Shown here: piece by piece, positions 25,791 to 35,024 of the stretch
Position numbering within the stretch: position 1 is the first letter of the stretch
Layout of the letters: every line of letters starts with the position of its first letter
Notes under the pieces: generated by a model
What the model was told of the DNA's origin: nothing
The model's database searches: none
The model's input: only the letters and a program-made list of their open reading frames with translations
Assembly (NCBI GenBank): GCA_002708905.1
Contig: PAPM01000023.1
Span: 225,083-289,082, forward strand
Length of the DNA: 64,000 bases
DNA from: Pseudomonadales bacterium
GTDB lineage: Bacteria; Pseudomonadota; Gammaproteobacteria; Pseudomonadales; Ketobacteraceae
Direction: 5' to 3'
Translations under genes and position numbers: made by a program

Positions 25791-27386
25791 CTACAGAGTC
25801 TTCAGATATTCCAGTACTGCGCGTCTTTCATCTTCAGTCAACAGATCCCCGTAGGTGTGCCCTTTATTTGAGTTACCCCGTTTTCTGGTATCAAAACGGC
25901 CACGGCCAATACCAATACCAGTCAAAGGCTTAACTTCAAAGTTTGGTCTCCAGTCAAAAGGATTGTTTTTCCAGCCTACTGCATCCCAATCGTAATCGTT
26001 GTCTTTGTAGTTGCTGGTCCATACGGTAGGCCGCTTGGAGGAATCCAGTACCGCTTCCAAGGTAGGTACGGAGCCATTATGGAAGTATGGAGCCGTGATG
26101 AAAACCCCGTCGAGAGGAGGCGCTACGTAGCCATTAGTCTTCTGAATGCTTGAAGTACCACGCTTGCCGTACCAGGAACTATCCCACCAATCTTTCACAG
26201 GATATATCCAGTTCTTTTTGGCCAAGTAGGGGTCTGTGCCAACTTCGTCCAGATCAACCAGGAAATTTGGATAAGTTTCCTCAGCTTCATTTTCAGAATA
26301 GGTACCGTGACAAACTGCGCAGTTTCTCAGGAATACGGGTTCACCGGCTTTAGCCAGAGCGGAGTCGATCTTGGTCGCAGAAAAATCTTCCCATTTTGGC
26401 ACATCGATTTCGTTTTCGATCCACTTCTGCACGTGAGCAAAGTTATTTTGGATCTCTTCAGCTTCTTCAATACCGTCAACCGAGAACCAGCTCATGTAAA
26501 GCATGTGATCGGACTTCGCACCGCGCCCTGTGCCCGCTTGATAGAGGGCGTTCTTCTTCTGCAGCCACCAGGCAGGGAAATCGATCCAGCCTTTCATACC
26601 TGAATTCGGGTTGCCATGCAAACGGCCTGTCCATTCCAGGGTATCTGGGTCATGCCGCATACCGAGACCGGCAAAAACGTCGAAGAGGTGGCTATGCAGT
26701 GAAGCGTCACGGAACAGGCGAAGCACCAAGGTCAAGCCCTGGTCGACCTGATCCCGCACGTCGCCGGTGAATATGGCTGCCACGCCGATTAATGGTACAT
26801 TAAGGGTGAAAGCGCTCGCGTCTGTACCAATAAAGTGGTTGAAACGCCCCAACCCTTGCACAAGCTTCCCATTCACTACGCTGGAGTGACATACGGTACA
26901 GTTGGGCGCGGCAATGTCTTGTTTGCCAGTTTTAACCGCATTCAGGTTATAGGGCAGCCTCCGGTTGCGTCGATCATTACGGTATTCAGCCGGTGGCCGT
27001 TCTCCCTTGCGAGGCAGCCCCTCACGCAGAATGGAAGCGGTGACGAAAGAAGGATAGGACACGCCGATACGGACGTAATCACCACCGTACATATAAATTC
27101 CACCCAGAGTTGCATCCGCTTCGACCATTGGCCAATTGGTTTGCAGTTCACCGTAATTTTCGTAGCTCTGATCAAAAGTGTAAAAATAGTTACCTGGATC
27201 GGTTGGTTGCGGAGATTTTTCGATGACCTCGATATTTTCCCATTTAACACAGCGCTGTCCATTGGACACCAGGAAGCCATCGTCGCAAGATACAGCGGCA
27301 GCGGCTCCTGTTGGTATCGAGAGTATCGAAAAAGTGGTTAAGGCAATGGGCAGTGCACCCCATTTTTTATTTGCCAATATCTTCAT
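25791..27386 (-). CDS. Exported diheme c-type cytochrome, RoxA/MauG-like
   Basis: A 531-aa periplasmic protein. The signal peptide ends near AAAA (residue ~31). Two heme motifs are present: CTVCH at 163-167 and CAVCH at 356-360. The region PPLDGVFITAPYFHNGSVPTLEAVLD is the block shared by diheme peroxidase-like proteins including the rubber oxygenase RoxA group. Known relatives are peroxidases, MauG-type oxidases or dioxygenases; I cannot choose among them. GAGGAT precedes the ATG. It could accept electrons from the molybdenum hydroxylase further upstream at 30179-32815, which is inference. Confidence 0.85.
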   Translation of the reverse strand: MKILANKKWGALPIALTTFSILSIPTGAAAAVSCDDGFLVSNGQRCVKWENIEVIEKSPQPTDPGNYFYTFDQSYENYGELQTNWPMVEADATLGGIYMYGGDYVRIGVSYPSFVTASILREGLPRKGERPPAEYRNDRRNRRLPYNLNAVKTGKQDIAAPNCTVCHSSVVNGKLVQGLGRFNHFIGTDASAFTLNVPLIGVAAIFTGDVRDQVDQGLTLVLRLFRDASLHSHLFDVFAGLGMRHDPDTLEWTGRLHGNPNSGMKGWIDFPAWWLQKKNALYQAGTGRGAKSDHMLYMSWFSVDGIEEAEEIQNNFAHVQKWIENEIDVPKWEDFSATKIDSALAKAGEPVFLRNCAVCHGTYSENEAEETYPNFLVDLDEVGTDPYLAKKNWIYPVKDWWDSSWYGKRGTSSIQKTNGYVAPPLDGVFITAPYFHNGSVPTLEAVLDSSKRPTVWTSNYKDNDYDWDAVGWKNNPFDWRPNFEVKPLTGIGIGRGRFDTRKRGNSNKGHTYGDLLTEDERRAVLEYLKTL

Positions 27387-27802
27387 TAAGGCATCCTCTA
27401 ATTTTTTTAATACTGTAGTGAGTTACTTCTTGTTGTGACTAGTGAAAGCGCGTATCTACACCCCCTCAATTGGCCACAATAATAGGCGTAGCTACTCGCG
27501 TTCAACTCGCAATTAAGATAATTTTGAGGACCTTTTCTGAAATTTTGATGAGCATCAAAAATAGGATAATGCACAAAGTACGCTATAACTATTTTTGCCG
27601 CTCTGCAACCGAATAAATAATTAAGCACAACTGGTTTTTATTGGATATTGTTCCCATCCAAACGGTATTAAGGATTGAGTTGGTGGCAACCAGTGTCCAC
27701 CCGGCATGTAGTGGACAGGGTTAATTGATTTAATAAATCAGGCTGAAAGAAATATGTGAAGGACGGTCTGTTTGTCGATATTTTGTCAGGAAATAACCAG
27801 AC
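27387..27802. other. Gene-free region
   Basis: No supported gene. One perfect inverted repeat is visible: TGTCCAC (27694-27700) and GTGGACA (27711-27717) with a 10-base spacer, possibly a terminator or operator. The segment just upstream of 27386 should hold the promoter of the diheme cytochrome. Confidence 0.4.
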
Positions 27803-28213
27803 TTAAAGCAACCCATCACGGACAACATCTGCTTCCAAGTTCTGGTTATTCTTATTCTTGTAAACAAGAGCGGAAATTAACACAAAAATATTAATAGCGC
27901 AGATCAGCAACACCGTAACCCCCCATTGAAGCGCCAGAGTTTTCTGCTCGTGTGCTATAAGTCCATACAGCAACAGCACCAAGCATATCAAATTTAACAC
28001 AATGGTCGTCTTGGCAAGCATTAGCTTCGGAGGAATCGCCTTTAGCATCATAATATGTGGAGTGCATAGAAACAGAACAAAGAGAGTAATGATTAAACGG
28101 TCCTGCACACTACTTCCCGGGTTTTCCTGGATAATGTTGTTATAAGTCGAAATTGACAGTATACCTACGATATATAATACGTTGATCGCTTTCGTCGCCA
28201 TAAACACATTCAT
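27803..28213 (-). CDS. Small polytopic membrane protein
   Basis: A 136-aa protein with about four hydrophobic helices (roughly 7-24, 40-58, 67-86 and 95-117) and a polar C-terminus (NKNNQNLEADVVRDGLL). No family is recognised. It begins 50 bases after the subtilase stop on the same strand, so it may be the last gene of that operon. Base composition is AT-richer than its neighbours, with many ATA/AAT codons. Confidence 0.6.
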   Translation of the reverse strand: MNVFMATKAINVLYIVGILSISTYNNIIQENPGSSVQDRLIITLFVLFLCTPHIMMLKAIPPKLMLAKTTIVLNLICLVLLLYGLIAHEQKTLALQWGVTVLLICAINIFVLISALVYKNKNNQNLEADVVRDGLL

Positions 28214-28263
28214 CTACCATCTCCCTTATAAATCTCGATAATTCAATAACAAAACAACAATAA

Positions 28264-30108
28264 CTAACGATTCTTTTTCTCTGTGAAATGCAACTCCATT
28301 TCCTCTACTTTCAGTGAGTACGTGTTTGTTTCCGCGTCGTAACGCACCGGATTCAATGTCGCGAAATTGATGCTTTTGCTGAAGTCTGGATTTGAAAATG
28401 AGATATTCCCTGCCACCAAACCAAACATCGGAAAAGAAGTTGTGACGCTAACCGTAACTATCTGTTGGTTTTCATCCAAAAACTGGCTGGTTCCTCTTAT
28501 CCGACGCATAGATCCAATCTTCCGGATATCTATGTTGTTTGTGAGCATTCTCCCCTCTTGCGCAAACCCTTCGCCATTATCTTTATAGCGAATCTTGACA
28601 AAATCATATTCGGGCGGCATAACCTCCACCATCTGAGGTGCAGATCTATCGGATTTTCCTACTCCCGTAACCGGGTCCGTTTCGGCATCAGTAACTCTAA
28701 GGGTTACAAAATAGGTGCCCGTTTTATCGAAGGTGTGTTCCGTCATTACGCCCTCTGCACTTTGACCGTCTCCGAAGTCCCACTCATAGCTTGTAATACC
28801 AGTATCATCGTAGGATTGCGTGCCATCCAAAACTAATGTCCTGTTTTCATAGGGCAGCCGGATAACCCCACCATAAGGGCTAAATGAGCCGTTCTTCACT
28901 TTAGCCTGAACAACAGCTTTGGGGTAAGTAGTAAGACTCTCTCCATTACGCTCACTTAACCTAATGCCTAATTGCTCCAAGAACAAAGGGATTTTAAGGA
29001 ATCCTCCCGCCAGCACGATGGGCTCACCGTCATTCACTGTTGATTGTAATTCCTGTGTGGTTTTCACACCGCGCAATAGGGCTTTACGGATAGTGAGAAT
29101 ATTATTTAGTGCCCCGTCAGCTGAGCTAGGATGCATAAGCTCTGGCTTCACAGATAAACCCATTGCGATTGTCGCGGTCACATATGGCGCAGCAAATGAA
29201 GTACCATTATTGCTATCCGGACTGAATAGAGTGATATCGAGCAAATCATGGGAAGGCCAAGTGCTCTCAAGCTCAGTACCCGGCGCAGCCAAGTGCGCAT
29301 GAGAACCATAGGAACTGTGATCACGCGGTTCCTGGCCCGTTTGATCCCAATCAGCAGCCAAAGCACCACGCCTATTGATAGATGCAACATTGATAATATT
29401 CGGTTTATCCCACTGATACGGGAAGAAATCCGGATCCAATGTGCCACTATTACCGGCTCCGGCCACAATGATGATCGCCTTATCCTGCGCATCCTGAACC
29501 AAGGATTCAACCGTCGCTTTTAGGTCTGGATCAGATTCCACGGCACTTAACGCAACCGCCGATGAAAAGTTAATGACGTTGGCGCCATTCTCTATCGCGT
29601 AACGAAACGCTTTTTCCAGTCGTTTTGCTCGCTCGGCAGGAGAGACAGGTATGAGGTTAATTAATTCCCAGGTTGAGTAGACTCGTAGTGACATAATTTT
29701 TACAGGCATGTCTCCTGCCAAGCCGACTACTGAATAGTGATTGTCCTTTTCCGCCGCAATGATTCCAGCGATTGGGGTACCGTGAGGAAACAGGATATCG
29801 GACGGATTTGAATCACCGTATACAAAATCATACCCAGGTGCCAAGCGGTTAATCAAATCAAGATGGGTTCCGTCCACGCCGGTGTCGATAACGGCTACCA
29901 CAACCTCGGACTGCGGCTTATCTTTTACCATCTCCCATGCGGTCATAACATCCACATCGGCGTCGTTAGGTTGCTCGAATCCCCACTGGCTGTAAAAACG
30001 CGGATCGTTTGGATAATTGGCTGATTCCACTATGGAATACGATTGTGAACAACAGAACGATGAAATAAACACGTTGAGTAACGTCTTAATGGTTGTATTC
30101 AAGCGCAT
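28264..30108 (-). CDS. Exported subtilisin-like (S8) peptidase with PKD domain
   Basis: A 614-aa secreted serine protease. A signal peptide is followed by the S8 domain with catalytic Asp75 (VIDTGVD), His109 (FPHGTPIAG) and Ser304 (NNGTSFAAP). A PKD domain follows at about 430-510 (YEWDFGDGQSAEG...FDKTGTYFVTLRVTD). A long C-terminal region without a known domain completes it. The ATG at 30108 is preceded by GGAG; a TTG just before it is in frame. PKD domains often bind polymers or proteins outside the cell. It lies 70 bases downstream of the molybdenum hydroxylase genes and may share their transcript. Confidence 0.92.
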   Translation of the reverse strand: MRLNTTIKTLLNVFISSFCCSQSYSIVESANYPNDPRFYSQWGFEQPNDADVDVMTAWEMVKDKPQSEVVVAVIDTGVDGTHLDLINRLAPGYDFVYGDSNPSDILFPHGTPIAGIIAAEKDNHYSVVGLAGDMPVKIMSLRVYSTWELINLIPVSPAERAKRLEKAFRYAIENGANVINFSSAVALSAVESDPDLKATVESLVQDAQDKAIIIVAGAGNSGTLDPDFFPYQWDKPNIINVASINRRGALAADWDQTGQEPRDHSSYGSHAHLAAPGTELESTWPSHDLLDITLFSPDSNNGTSFAAPYVTATIAMGLSVKPELMHPSSADGALNNILTIRKALLRGVKTTQELQSTVNDGEPIVLAGGFLKIPLFLEQLGIRLSERNGESLTTYPKAVVQAKVKNGSFSPYGGVIRLPYENRTLVLDGTQSYDDTGITSYEWDFGDGQSAEGVMTEHTFDKTGTYFVTLRVTDAETDPVTGVGKSDRSAPQMVEVMPPEYDFVKIRYKDNGEGFAQEGRMLTNNIDIRKIGSMRRIRGTSQFLDENQQIVTVSVTTSFPMFGLVAGNISFSNPDFSKSINFATLNPVRYDAETNTYSLKVEEMELHFTEKKNR

Positions 30109-30178
30109 CAATACTCCGGTTTTCTGCGTATTTCTTGTTTTTATGTTTTTTTACGGTACAGACAAGTAATAGAGGTCT

Positions 30179-32344
30179 TCATGTCTGCCTCAGAACAAGG
30201 TCCTTATCGAACATTGGGAGTGACTTTATACGCTCGCCAGTTGCTTGATAGACTGCATTGGCCAGAGCTGGCGCCACACAGGGAACACCCAACTCCCCGA
30301 CACCTCCCGGGCTTTCATCGCTGCTGAGGAAATGGGTCTCTATGGCAGGGGTTTGGTAAATTTTTAAAATGGGGTAATTGTGAAAATTGCTTTGTTCTAC
30401 TTCACCGTTCTTGATGCTGATTTCACCCATGGCGGATGATAATCCAAATACAATCCCTGATTCGATTTGAGCTTTCACCAGGTCCGGATTGACCGTAATA
30501 CCACAGTCCACTGCACTGACAACGCGATGAACCATGACTTGATTGCCGTCGAGACCGATCTCGACAACTTGAGCGATAAAGCTATTGTATGAATTAAGCA
30601 GGGCAATACCGCGATAGATCCCCGCTGGTGCGGGGCTCGCCCAGCTTGCAAGGTCTGTCACGACATCCAATACCGCACGGCACCTACGGTTGCTACCCAA
30701 CATATTACGGCGAAACTCATAGGGATCTTGTTCAGCTGCTTCGGCCAGCTCATCTATAAATGTTTCCAACGCAAAAATGTTAAAGGAGTTCGCTACTGAG
30801 CGCATCCAGTTAACAGGCACCTCATTTTTTTCATAGTGAACTTCGGCTCTTAGGTTTGGTATGTCGTAGGGGATATCTCGTATTCCTTGGGCAGTTCTGA
30901 CATCTTCCCCAATCAACGTGATAAACGCCTCCATCAGTGGACCTATAGCCACAGATTGAGAAGCAATACGCCCTAAAATAGATGTCACCTGTCCTCGTTT
31001 GTTCAGGCTGCCTTTCAAACGGACCACCGCGCTAGGGCGGTAGTATCCACCCTTGATGTCATCTTCTCTTGTCCAGACGAGCTTAAGCGGTTTTCTGATG
31101 ATTTTAGCCAGATGGGCGGCTTCCCGAACAAAGTCTTGATCCATGGTACCGCGCCGACCAAAGCCACCGCCACTGAGCATTGTATGGAATTTTACTCTCC
31201 CAATAGGCAGATCCAACACGCTGGAAGCCGCAGCGCGGTCCGCATCAGGCCATTGCGTGCCACACCATATATCACATTCTCGCCCACGGTAATCGATAAC
31301 CACATTGAGCGGCTCCATTGGAGCATGCGCCAGATAGGGAAATCGAAAGGTAGACTCCAGCGTCTGATCAGCGCGAAGCTGCGCCAAAGCAACAAGCCCG
31401 GTATTTTTACGAAGCGTTCCCCGTTTATCCATAAGGCTATCATAAAGGGAATATTGGTCTTCGGACGAAAATGACGCCGCCTGGCCATAATCCCAAACAG
31501 GACGAAGCTTTTCCCGACCTTGTCTTACAGACCAAAAATCCGTGCCCACCACGGCAATGCCACCTGGAATTTCAACCACATCCACAATACCGGGGCTCAT
31601 CTTGACTTCATCTGCATTGAAACTGACAAGTTTGGCGCCGAACTTGGGAGGTCGCCTGACCATAGCCGTCAACATACCGGGCAAATACAAGTCAAAACCA
31701 TATTTTGCAGATCCGTTGGATTTCTGAACTCCATCCAAACGTATTTTGGGTTTACCTATGATGGTAAATTCACTGGGCTTCTTTAAGGTAGGTGATCGCG
31801 GTAAAGAGATCCTCGCAGCGTCAGAAGCAAGCTCTCCATAAGTCGCGCTTCTGTTATTAATTCGGTCTATGACTCTGCTCAAGTTGGTTTCTAACAACGA
31901 AGCCGAAACACCCCATTTTCTCGCGGCTGCTTTGATCAGTACGGCTCTGACCGCAGCACCGGCTTGCCTTTGCTGCTGATATAATGAGGAAATCGTGGTA
32001 CTGCCGGCTGTCAATTGAGTAAACGTTTTAGGGTTATTATATTCACGGGTCGAATTTGCCAATTCCCAGCTCACCAAATCCCAATCTGCATCCAGCTCTT
32101 CTGCAACCAGCATCGGAATAGCGGTTAAGGTACCCTGACCAATTTCAGCGGCTGCGGTTATGATGGTAATACGATTATCCGGGTTGATTCGAACAAATGC
32201 GTTGGGCTGATATACACCATCAACAGCTGCGCTACTATCCTCTACCGCCGCCAAGGGCATATGCCAGGCCGCCAACAACCCTCCACCGGCTAGCGCAGAA
32301 AGTTTCAGGAAGGTACGACGAGATGCAGGAGACAGATGGGTCAT
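30179..32344 (-). CDS. Molybdenum hydroxylase large subunit (IorB-like)
   Basis: A 721-aa molybdopterin-binding subunit of the xanthine-dehydrogenase superfamily, isoquinoline 1-oxidoreductase/aldehyde oxidase branch. It has a Tat signal (SRRTFLKLSALAGGG), so it is exported folded. Molybdopterin-loop motifs GGGFGRRG and the C-terminal GGVGELGVPCVAPALANAVY (with the likely catalytic Glu) are present. It oxidises N-heterocycles or aldehydes; the substrate is unknown. It follows the [2Fe-2S] subunit by 12 bases. Electrons would leave through that subunit to a c-type cytochrome. XdhC at 14827-15813 could help load its cofactor. Confidence 0.93.
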   Translation of the reverse strand: MTHLSPASRRTFLKLSALAGGGLLAAWHMPLAAVEDSSAAVDGVYQPNAFVRINPDNRITIITAAAEIGQGTLTAIPMLVAEELDADWDLVSWELANSTREYNNPKTFTQLTAGSTTISSLYQQQRQAGAAVRAVLIKAAARKWGVSASLLETNLSRVIDRINNRSATYGELASDAARISLPRSPTLKKPSEFTIIGKPKIRLDGVQKSNGSAKYGFDLYLPGMLTAMVRRPPKFGAKLVSFNADEVKMSPGIVDVVEIPGGIAVVGTDFWSVRQGREKLRPVWDYGQAASFSSEDQYSLYDSLMDKRGTLRKNTGLVALAQLRADQTLESTFRFPYLAHAPMEPLNVVIDYRGRECDIWCGTQWPDADRAAASSVLDLPIGRVKFHTMLSGGGFGRRGTMDQDFVREAAHLAKIIRKPLKLVWTREDDIKGGYYRPSAVVRLKGSLNKRGQVTSILGRIASQSVAIGPLMEAFITLIGEDVRTAQGIRDIPYDIPNLRAEVHYEKNEVPVNWMRSVANSFNIFALETFIDELAEAAEQDPYEFRRNMLGSNRRCRAVLDVVTDLASWASPAPAGIYRGIALLNSYNSFIAQVVEIGLDGNQVMVHRVVSAVDCGITVNPDLVKAQIESGIVFGLSSAMGEISIKNGEVEQSNFHNYPILKIYQTPAIETHFLSSDESPGGVGELGVPCVAPALANAVYQATGERIKSLPMFDKDLVLRQT

Positions 32345-32356
32345 AACAAAATTCTC

Positions 32357-32815
32357 CTACTGCGAGCTTTCGCCAACACTGTGAATAGCATTGCGAATAC
32401 GGTTGTAAACACCGCAGCGACACAGATTATCCGACATCGCTTCATCAATCGCATCATCACTGGGGTTAGGATTGTCATTCAGTAAGGCTACCGCCGACAT
32501 AATCTGACCTGATTGGCAGTAGCCACATTGATGCACATTTTGTTCTGTCCAGGCTTTTTGAACTTTCTCTCCCATGGGTGTCTGTCCGATGCCTTCGATC
32601 GTGGTGATCTCACGGCCTATCGCGTTGCTGGCTGAATAAATGCAGGACCTTTGCGGCTCACCGTCAACATGAACGGTACAACTGCCGCAGAATCCTGAAC
32701 CGCACCCATACTTGGTTCCTGTCAAATGCAGATAATCCCGTAAAACCCATAACAGAGGGATGCCATCGGGTATTTCAACGGTCACTTTCAAGCCATTAAT
32801 TGTAAGCTCGGTCAT
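32357..32815 (-). CDS. Molybdenum hydroxylase [2Fe-2S] small subunit (IorA-like)
   Basis: A 152-aa ferredoxin-type subunit. The N-terminal plant-type cluster uses [11 protein letters not shown] with a fourth Cys in QRSC. The C-terminal cluster uses CGYCQSGQ and NLCRCGVYN. Length matches IorA-type proteins. The ATG at 32815 follows GGAGG; the longer frame to 32872 is not needed. It carries no Tat signal itself and probably travels with the large subunit. It is the gene directly upstream of the large subunit. Confidence 0.94.
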   Translation of the reverse strand: MTELTINGLKVTVEIPDGIPLLWVLRDYLHLTGTKYGCGSGFCGSCTVHVDGEPQRSCIYSASNAIGREITTIEGIGQTPMGEKVQKAWTEQNVHQCGYCQSGQIMSAVALLNDNPNPSDDAIDEAMSDNLCRCGVYNRIRNAIHSVGESSQ

Positions 32816-32918
32816 AGCATCCTCCGGTTTTCTCTTTTGGTTATTCTTTTTATCTAAATTTGGATCAACCAACGCCTTTCAGATATTCTCCAGCGACCTA
32901 TAGTTCATTTACGTCTTT

Positions 32919-34145
32919 CTACAAACCATCGACCCATTCGAACGGAATACGGTATGCGCGATAGGTAGGTGGGCCATGGGCTTCCCATACCAGTTCTTTA
33001 TCTGCGGTAACCTCCAGCAATGTTCCGGTTAATCCTTCAGTGATAAAGGTATTGCCATTAGGCAGACGCTGAACGTTACTCATGTTCGGGCTAAACAATT
33101 TATCGTCGACATACTCCCACACCAGGGAGAAATCGATGGGATTAAACTCCAACACTCTCGAATACATTACCCCTTTCAATGCCTGATCCCCTCGACCGGA
33201 CGCTGTCCCATTATCAAAGATCAGAATATTGCCTTCACCAGGCAAACCCTTAGGAATCAGGTGAGCACTGTGAGAAAAACGTACACCGCCCAAATTCGAT
33301 CCCGGCATTCCTGCGGAATAGTCCGGCCCCATGCGCCAAACAAATCGTTTGGTTTGCTTGTCGATAATAGCGACCCAGTTCGACTTGGCGGACCCCACAA
33401 TAAGGTTATCCGGGTGAAAGCGCTCATCACCGAATTCTTCATACCATTTATTGGGGCCCAGGTAAGAAACTGTATTCATATGCAACCAGTCGCTGGATAA
33501 ACTGCGATGAATACTCTTCAAAGCAGATTCACTAAATCCCATTTCATCAATGTGCGCGCTGGCATGCCATTCCCATACGATATTGCCAAGTGGATCAACT
33601 TCGTAGATCACATCATCCTTTAAAAACCCGAAATGGATATCCTGCTCCCATGGTGCCAGTGTCTCATTGGCCATCACCAGCATATTGCCGCCCTCCGCTG
33701 GGCCGGTCATAGTCATCCCTGGAACATAGTAACCAACCGGATTACCCGCAAGCTGATAGTCGTGATGCTGTTTTGCTGAATTGCCGGACCAATTTCTGAA
33801 TTGCCACAAAGTGGTACCATCACTGGAAACCTGGCGAATTTCCGGCACAACTAAACGCCCCACTTTCAGGTTGTTACAAATAATGGATCCATCATTCAAC
33901 ATTTTCACTGGGAAGCCAGGACAGGGATAGGTTTTCACAACCTCACCATCCAGTCCTAACACTGACGTGGTACTGCCCAGTGAACGGGATGGCAGAACAT
34001 AACCAGGCCAAACTTTATCTGGATCATGTACCGTTACGGTATACCTGCATGCAGAAATCGAGACCAGCATCACCAGAAAAAGCCCTGCTCTAACCAGCCT
34101 CACTATCCAGCTCCTGTTATTCTGGAGACCATATAATCGCCTCAA
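32919..34145 (-). CDS. Arylsulfotransferase-like lipoprotein (copy 2)
   Basis: A 408-aa paralog of the lipoprotein at 19508-20758. It has a lipoprotein signal ending in the lipobox ISAC (near residue 33) and the same beta-propeller pattern: TTLWQFRNWSGNSAKQHHDY, GNIVWEWHA, HIDEMGFSESALK, RFHPDN and NVQRLPNGNTFITEG. It lies 103 bases upstream of the molybdenum hydroxylase genes on the same strand, and may be co-transcribed. Two copies near two different oxidoreductase sets suggest a conserved periplasmic accessory role that need not be sulfate transfer. Confidence 0.82.
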   Translation of the reverse strand: MRRLYGLQNNRSWIVRLVRAGLFLVMLVSISACRYTVTVHDPDKVWPGYVLPSRSLGSTTSVLGLDGEVVKTYPCPGFPVKMLNDGSIICNNLKVGRLVVPEIRQVSSDGTTLWQFRNWSGNSAKQHHDYQLAGNPVGYYVPGMTMTGPAEGGNMLVMANETLAPWEQDIHFGFLKDDVIYEVDPLGNIVWEWHASAHIDEMGFSESALKSIHRSLSSDWLHMNTVSYLGPNKWYEEFGDERFHPDNLIVGSAKSNWVAIIDKQTKRFVWRMGPDYSAGMPGSNLGGVRFSHSAHLIPKGLPGEGNILIFDNGTASGRGDQALKGVMYSRVLEFNPIDFSLVWEYVDDKLFSPNMSNVQRLPNGNTFITEGLTGTLLEVTADKELVWEAHGPPTYRAYRIPFEWVDGL

Positions 34146-34306
34146 TCCAGGTAAACATATACATTCAATAATGAAGCTTTATCAGACAAGAAAAACAGAG
34201 GGCATTCAGGCAATATCAGGACAAAATACTCTACACAACTTAAACCAATATCATATTTGGGATCATAAAATCCTTTTTACGAGAACGAAAACAAAGCAAG
34301 TTAAAA

Positions 34307-34402
34307 ACGTTTATATTATCGAACAAATATTTATATACTTGTTGCGTACCGAAAGACAAAAATAAGAAACAAATATTTTTATCATTTATATACGTTTATA
34401 TT
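34307..34402. promoter_or_regulatory. Interlaced direct repeats before the TetR gene
   Basis: ACGTTTATATT occurs at 34307-34317 and again at 34392-34402. AACAAATATTT occurs at 34322-34332 and 34368-34378. The AT-rich region separates the divergent lipoprotein gene (34145) and TetR gene (34419), so these are candidate regulator sites, though low complexity weakens the case. Confidence 0.4.
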
Positions 34403-34418
34403 TTTATTCAGGACAAGT

Positions 34419-35024
34419 ATGCGCAAAATCCCCAAACAGAAACGCTCCCGCGAAATGGTGGAACGACTACTGGAAGCGACCGCCGCCACGCTCGCCGAAC
34501 GTGGCCTGGAGGACACCACAACCAATCATATTGCTGATACGGCTGGTGTCAGCATAGGCTCCCTATACCAGTATTTTCCGGACAAGGAGGCATTACTTGA
34601 CGCACTAATGGAGCGCATTAGCGACAAGATTTCCAGTTCCTTTCGTGAACATGCCACCAAGCTGGAATACGTAAATTTTGATTTAAAGACGGTCGCCAAT
34701 TATTTGATACTCTATGGTATCGACGCGATCAAGACCGACCCGTTGGCACAGGAAATCATTAACAGCTGGAACAGTTTACCTTTGGAAAAACTACTTGACC
34801 CACTAGAAAAATTTTTCCTGTCCATGGCGCAACCCTATTTCGTGCATCACTATCAGGATTACCCAATACAACACCTGGAAGGAAAACTTTACGTGCTGAT
34901 CAATTCCACCCTGTTTACGGTGGTGCGTTACCTGCAAAGCGAACCAAACACTACCATGTCAGAAAGGAAATTGGCTCATATTCTTTCCGATATGATTGTA
35001 GCCCTGCTTGCTCCGCAACCCTAA
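34419..35024 (+). CDS. TetR-family regulator
   Basis: A 201-aa TetR-type regulator with a classic N-terminal domain (TTNHIADTAGVSIGSLYQYFPDKEALL, about residues 29-56) and a helical ligand domain. The ATG at 34419 follows AGG closely. It is divergent from the lipoprotein/molybdenum hydroxylase operon and convergent with the FadL-type gene, overlapping it by 4 bases. It could control either side; divergent orientation favours the lipoprotein operon. Confidence 0.92.
   Translation: MRKIPKQKRSREMVERLLEATAATLAERGLEDTTTNHIADTAGVSIGSLYQYFPDKEALLDALMERISDKISSSFREHATKLEYVNFDLKTVANYLILYGIDAIKTDPLAQEIINSWNSLPLEKLLDPLEKFFLSMAQPYFVHHYQDYPIQHLEGKLYVLINSTLFTVVRYLQSEPNTTMSERKLAHILSDMIVALLAPQP

Noticed and set aside
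27407..27628. 73-codon minus-strand frame
   Set aside because: Overlaps the cytochrome promoter region; no supporting signal.
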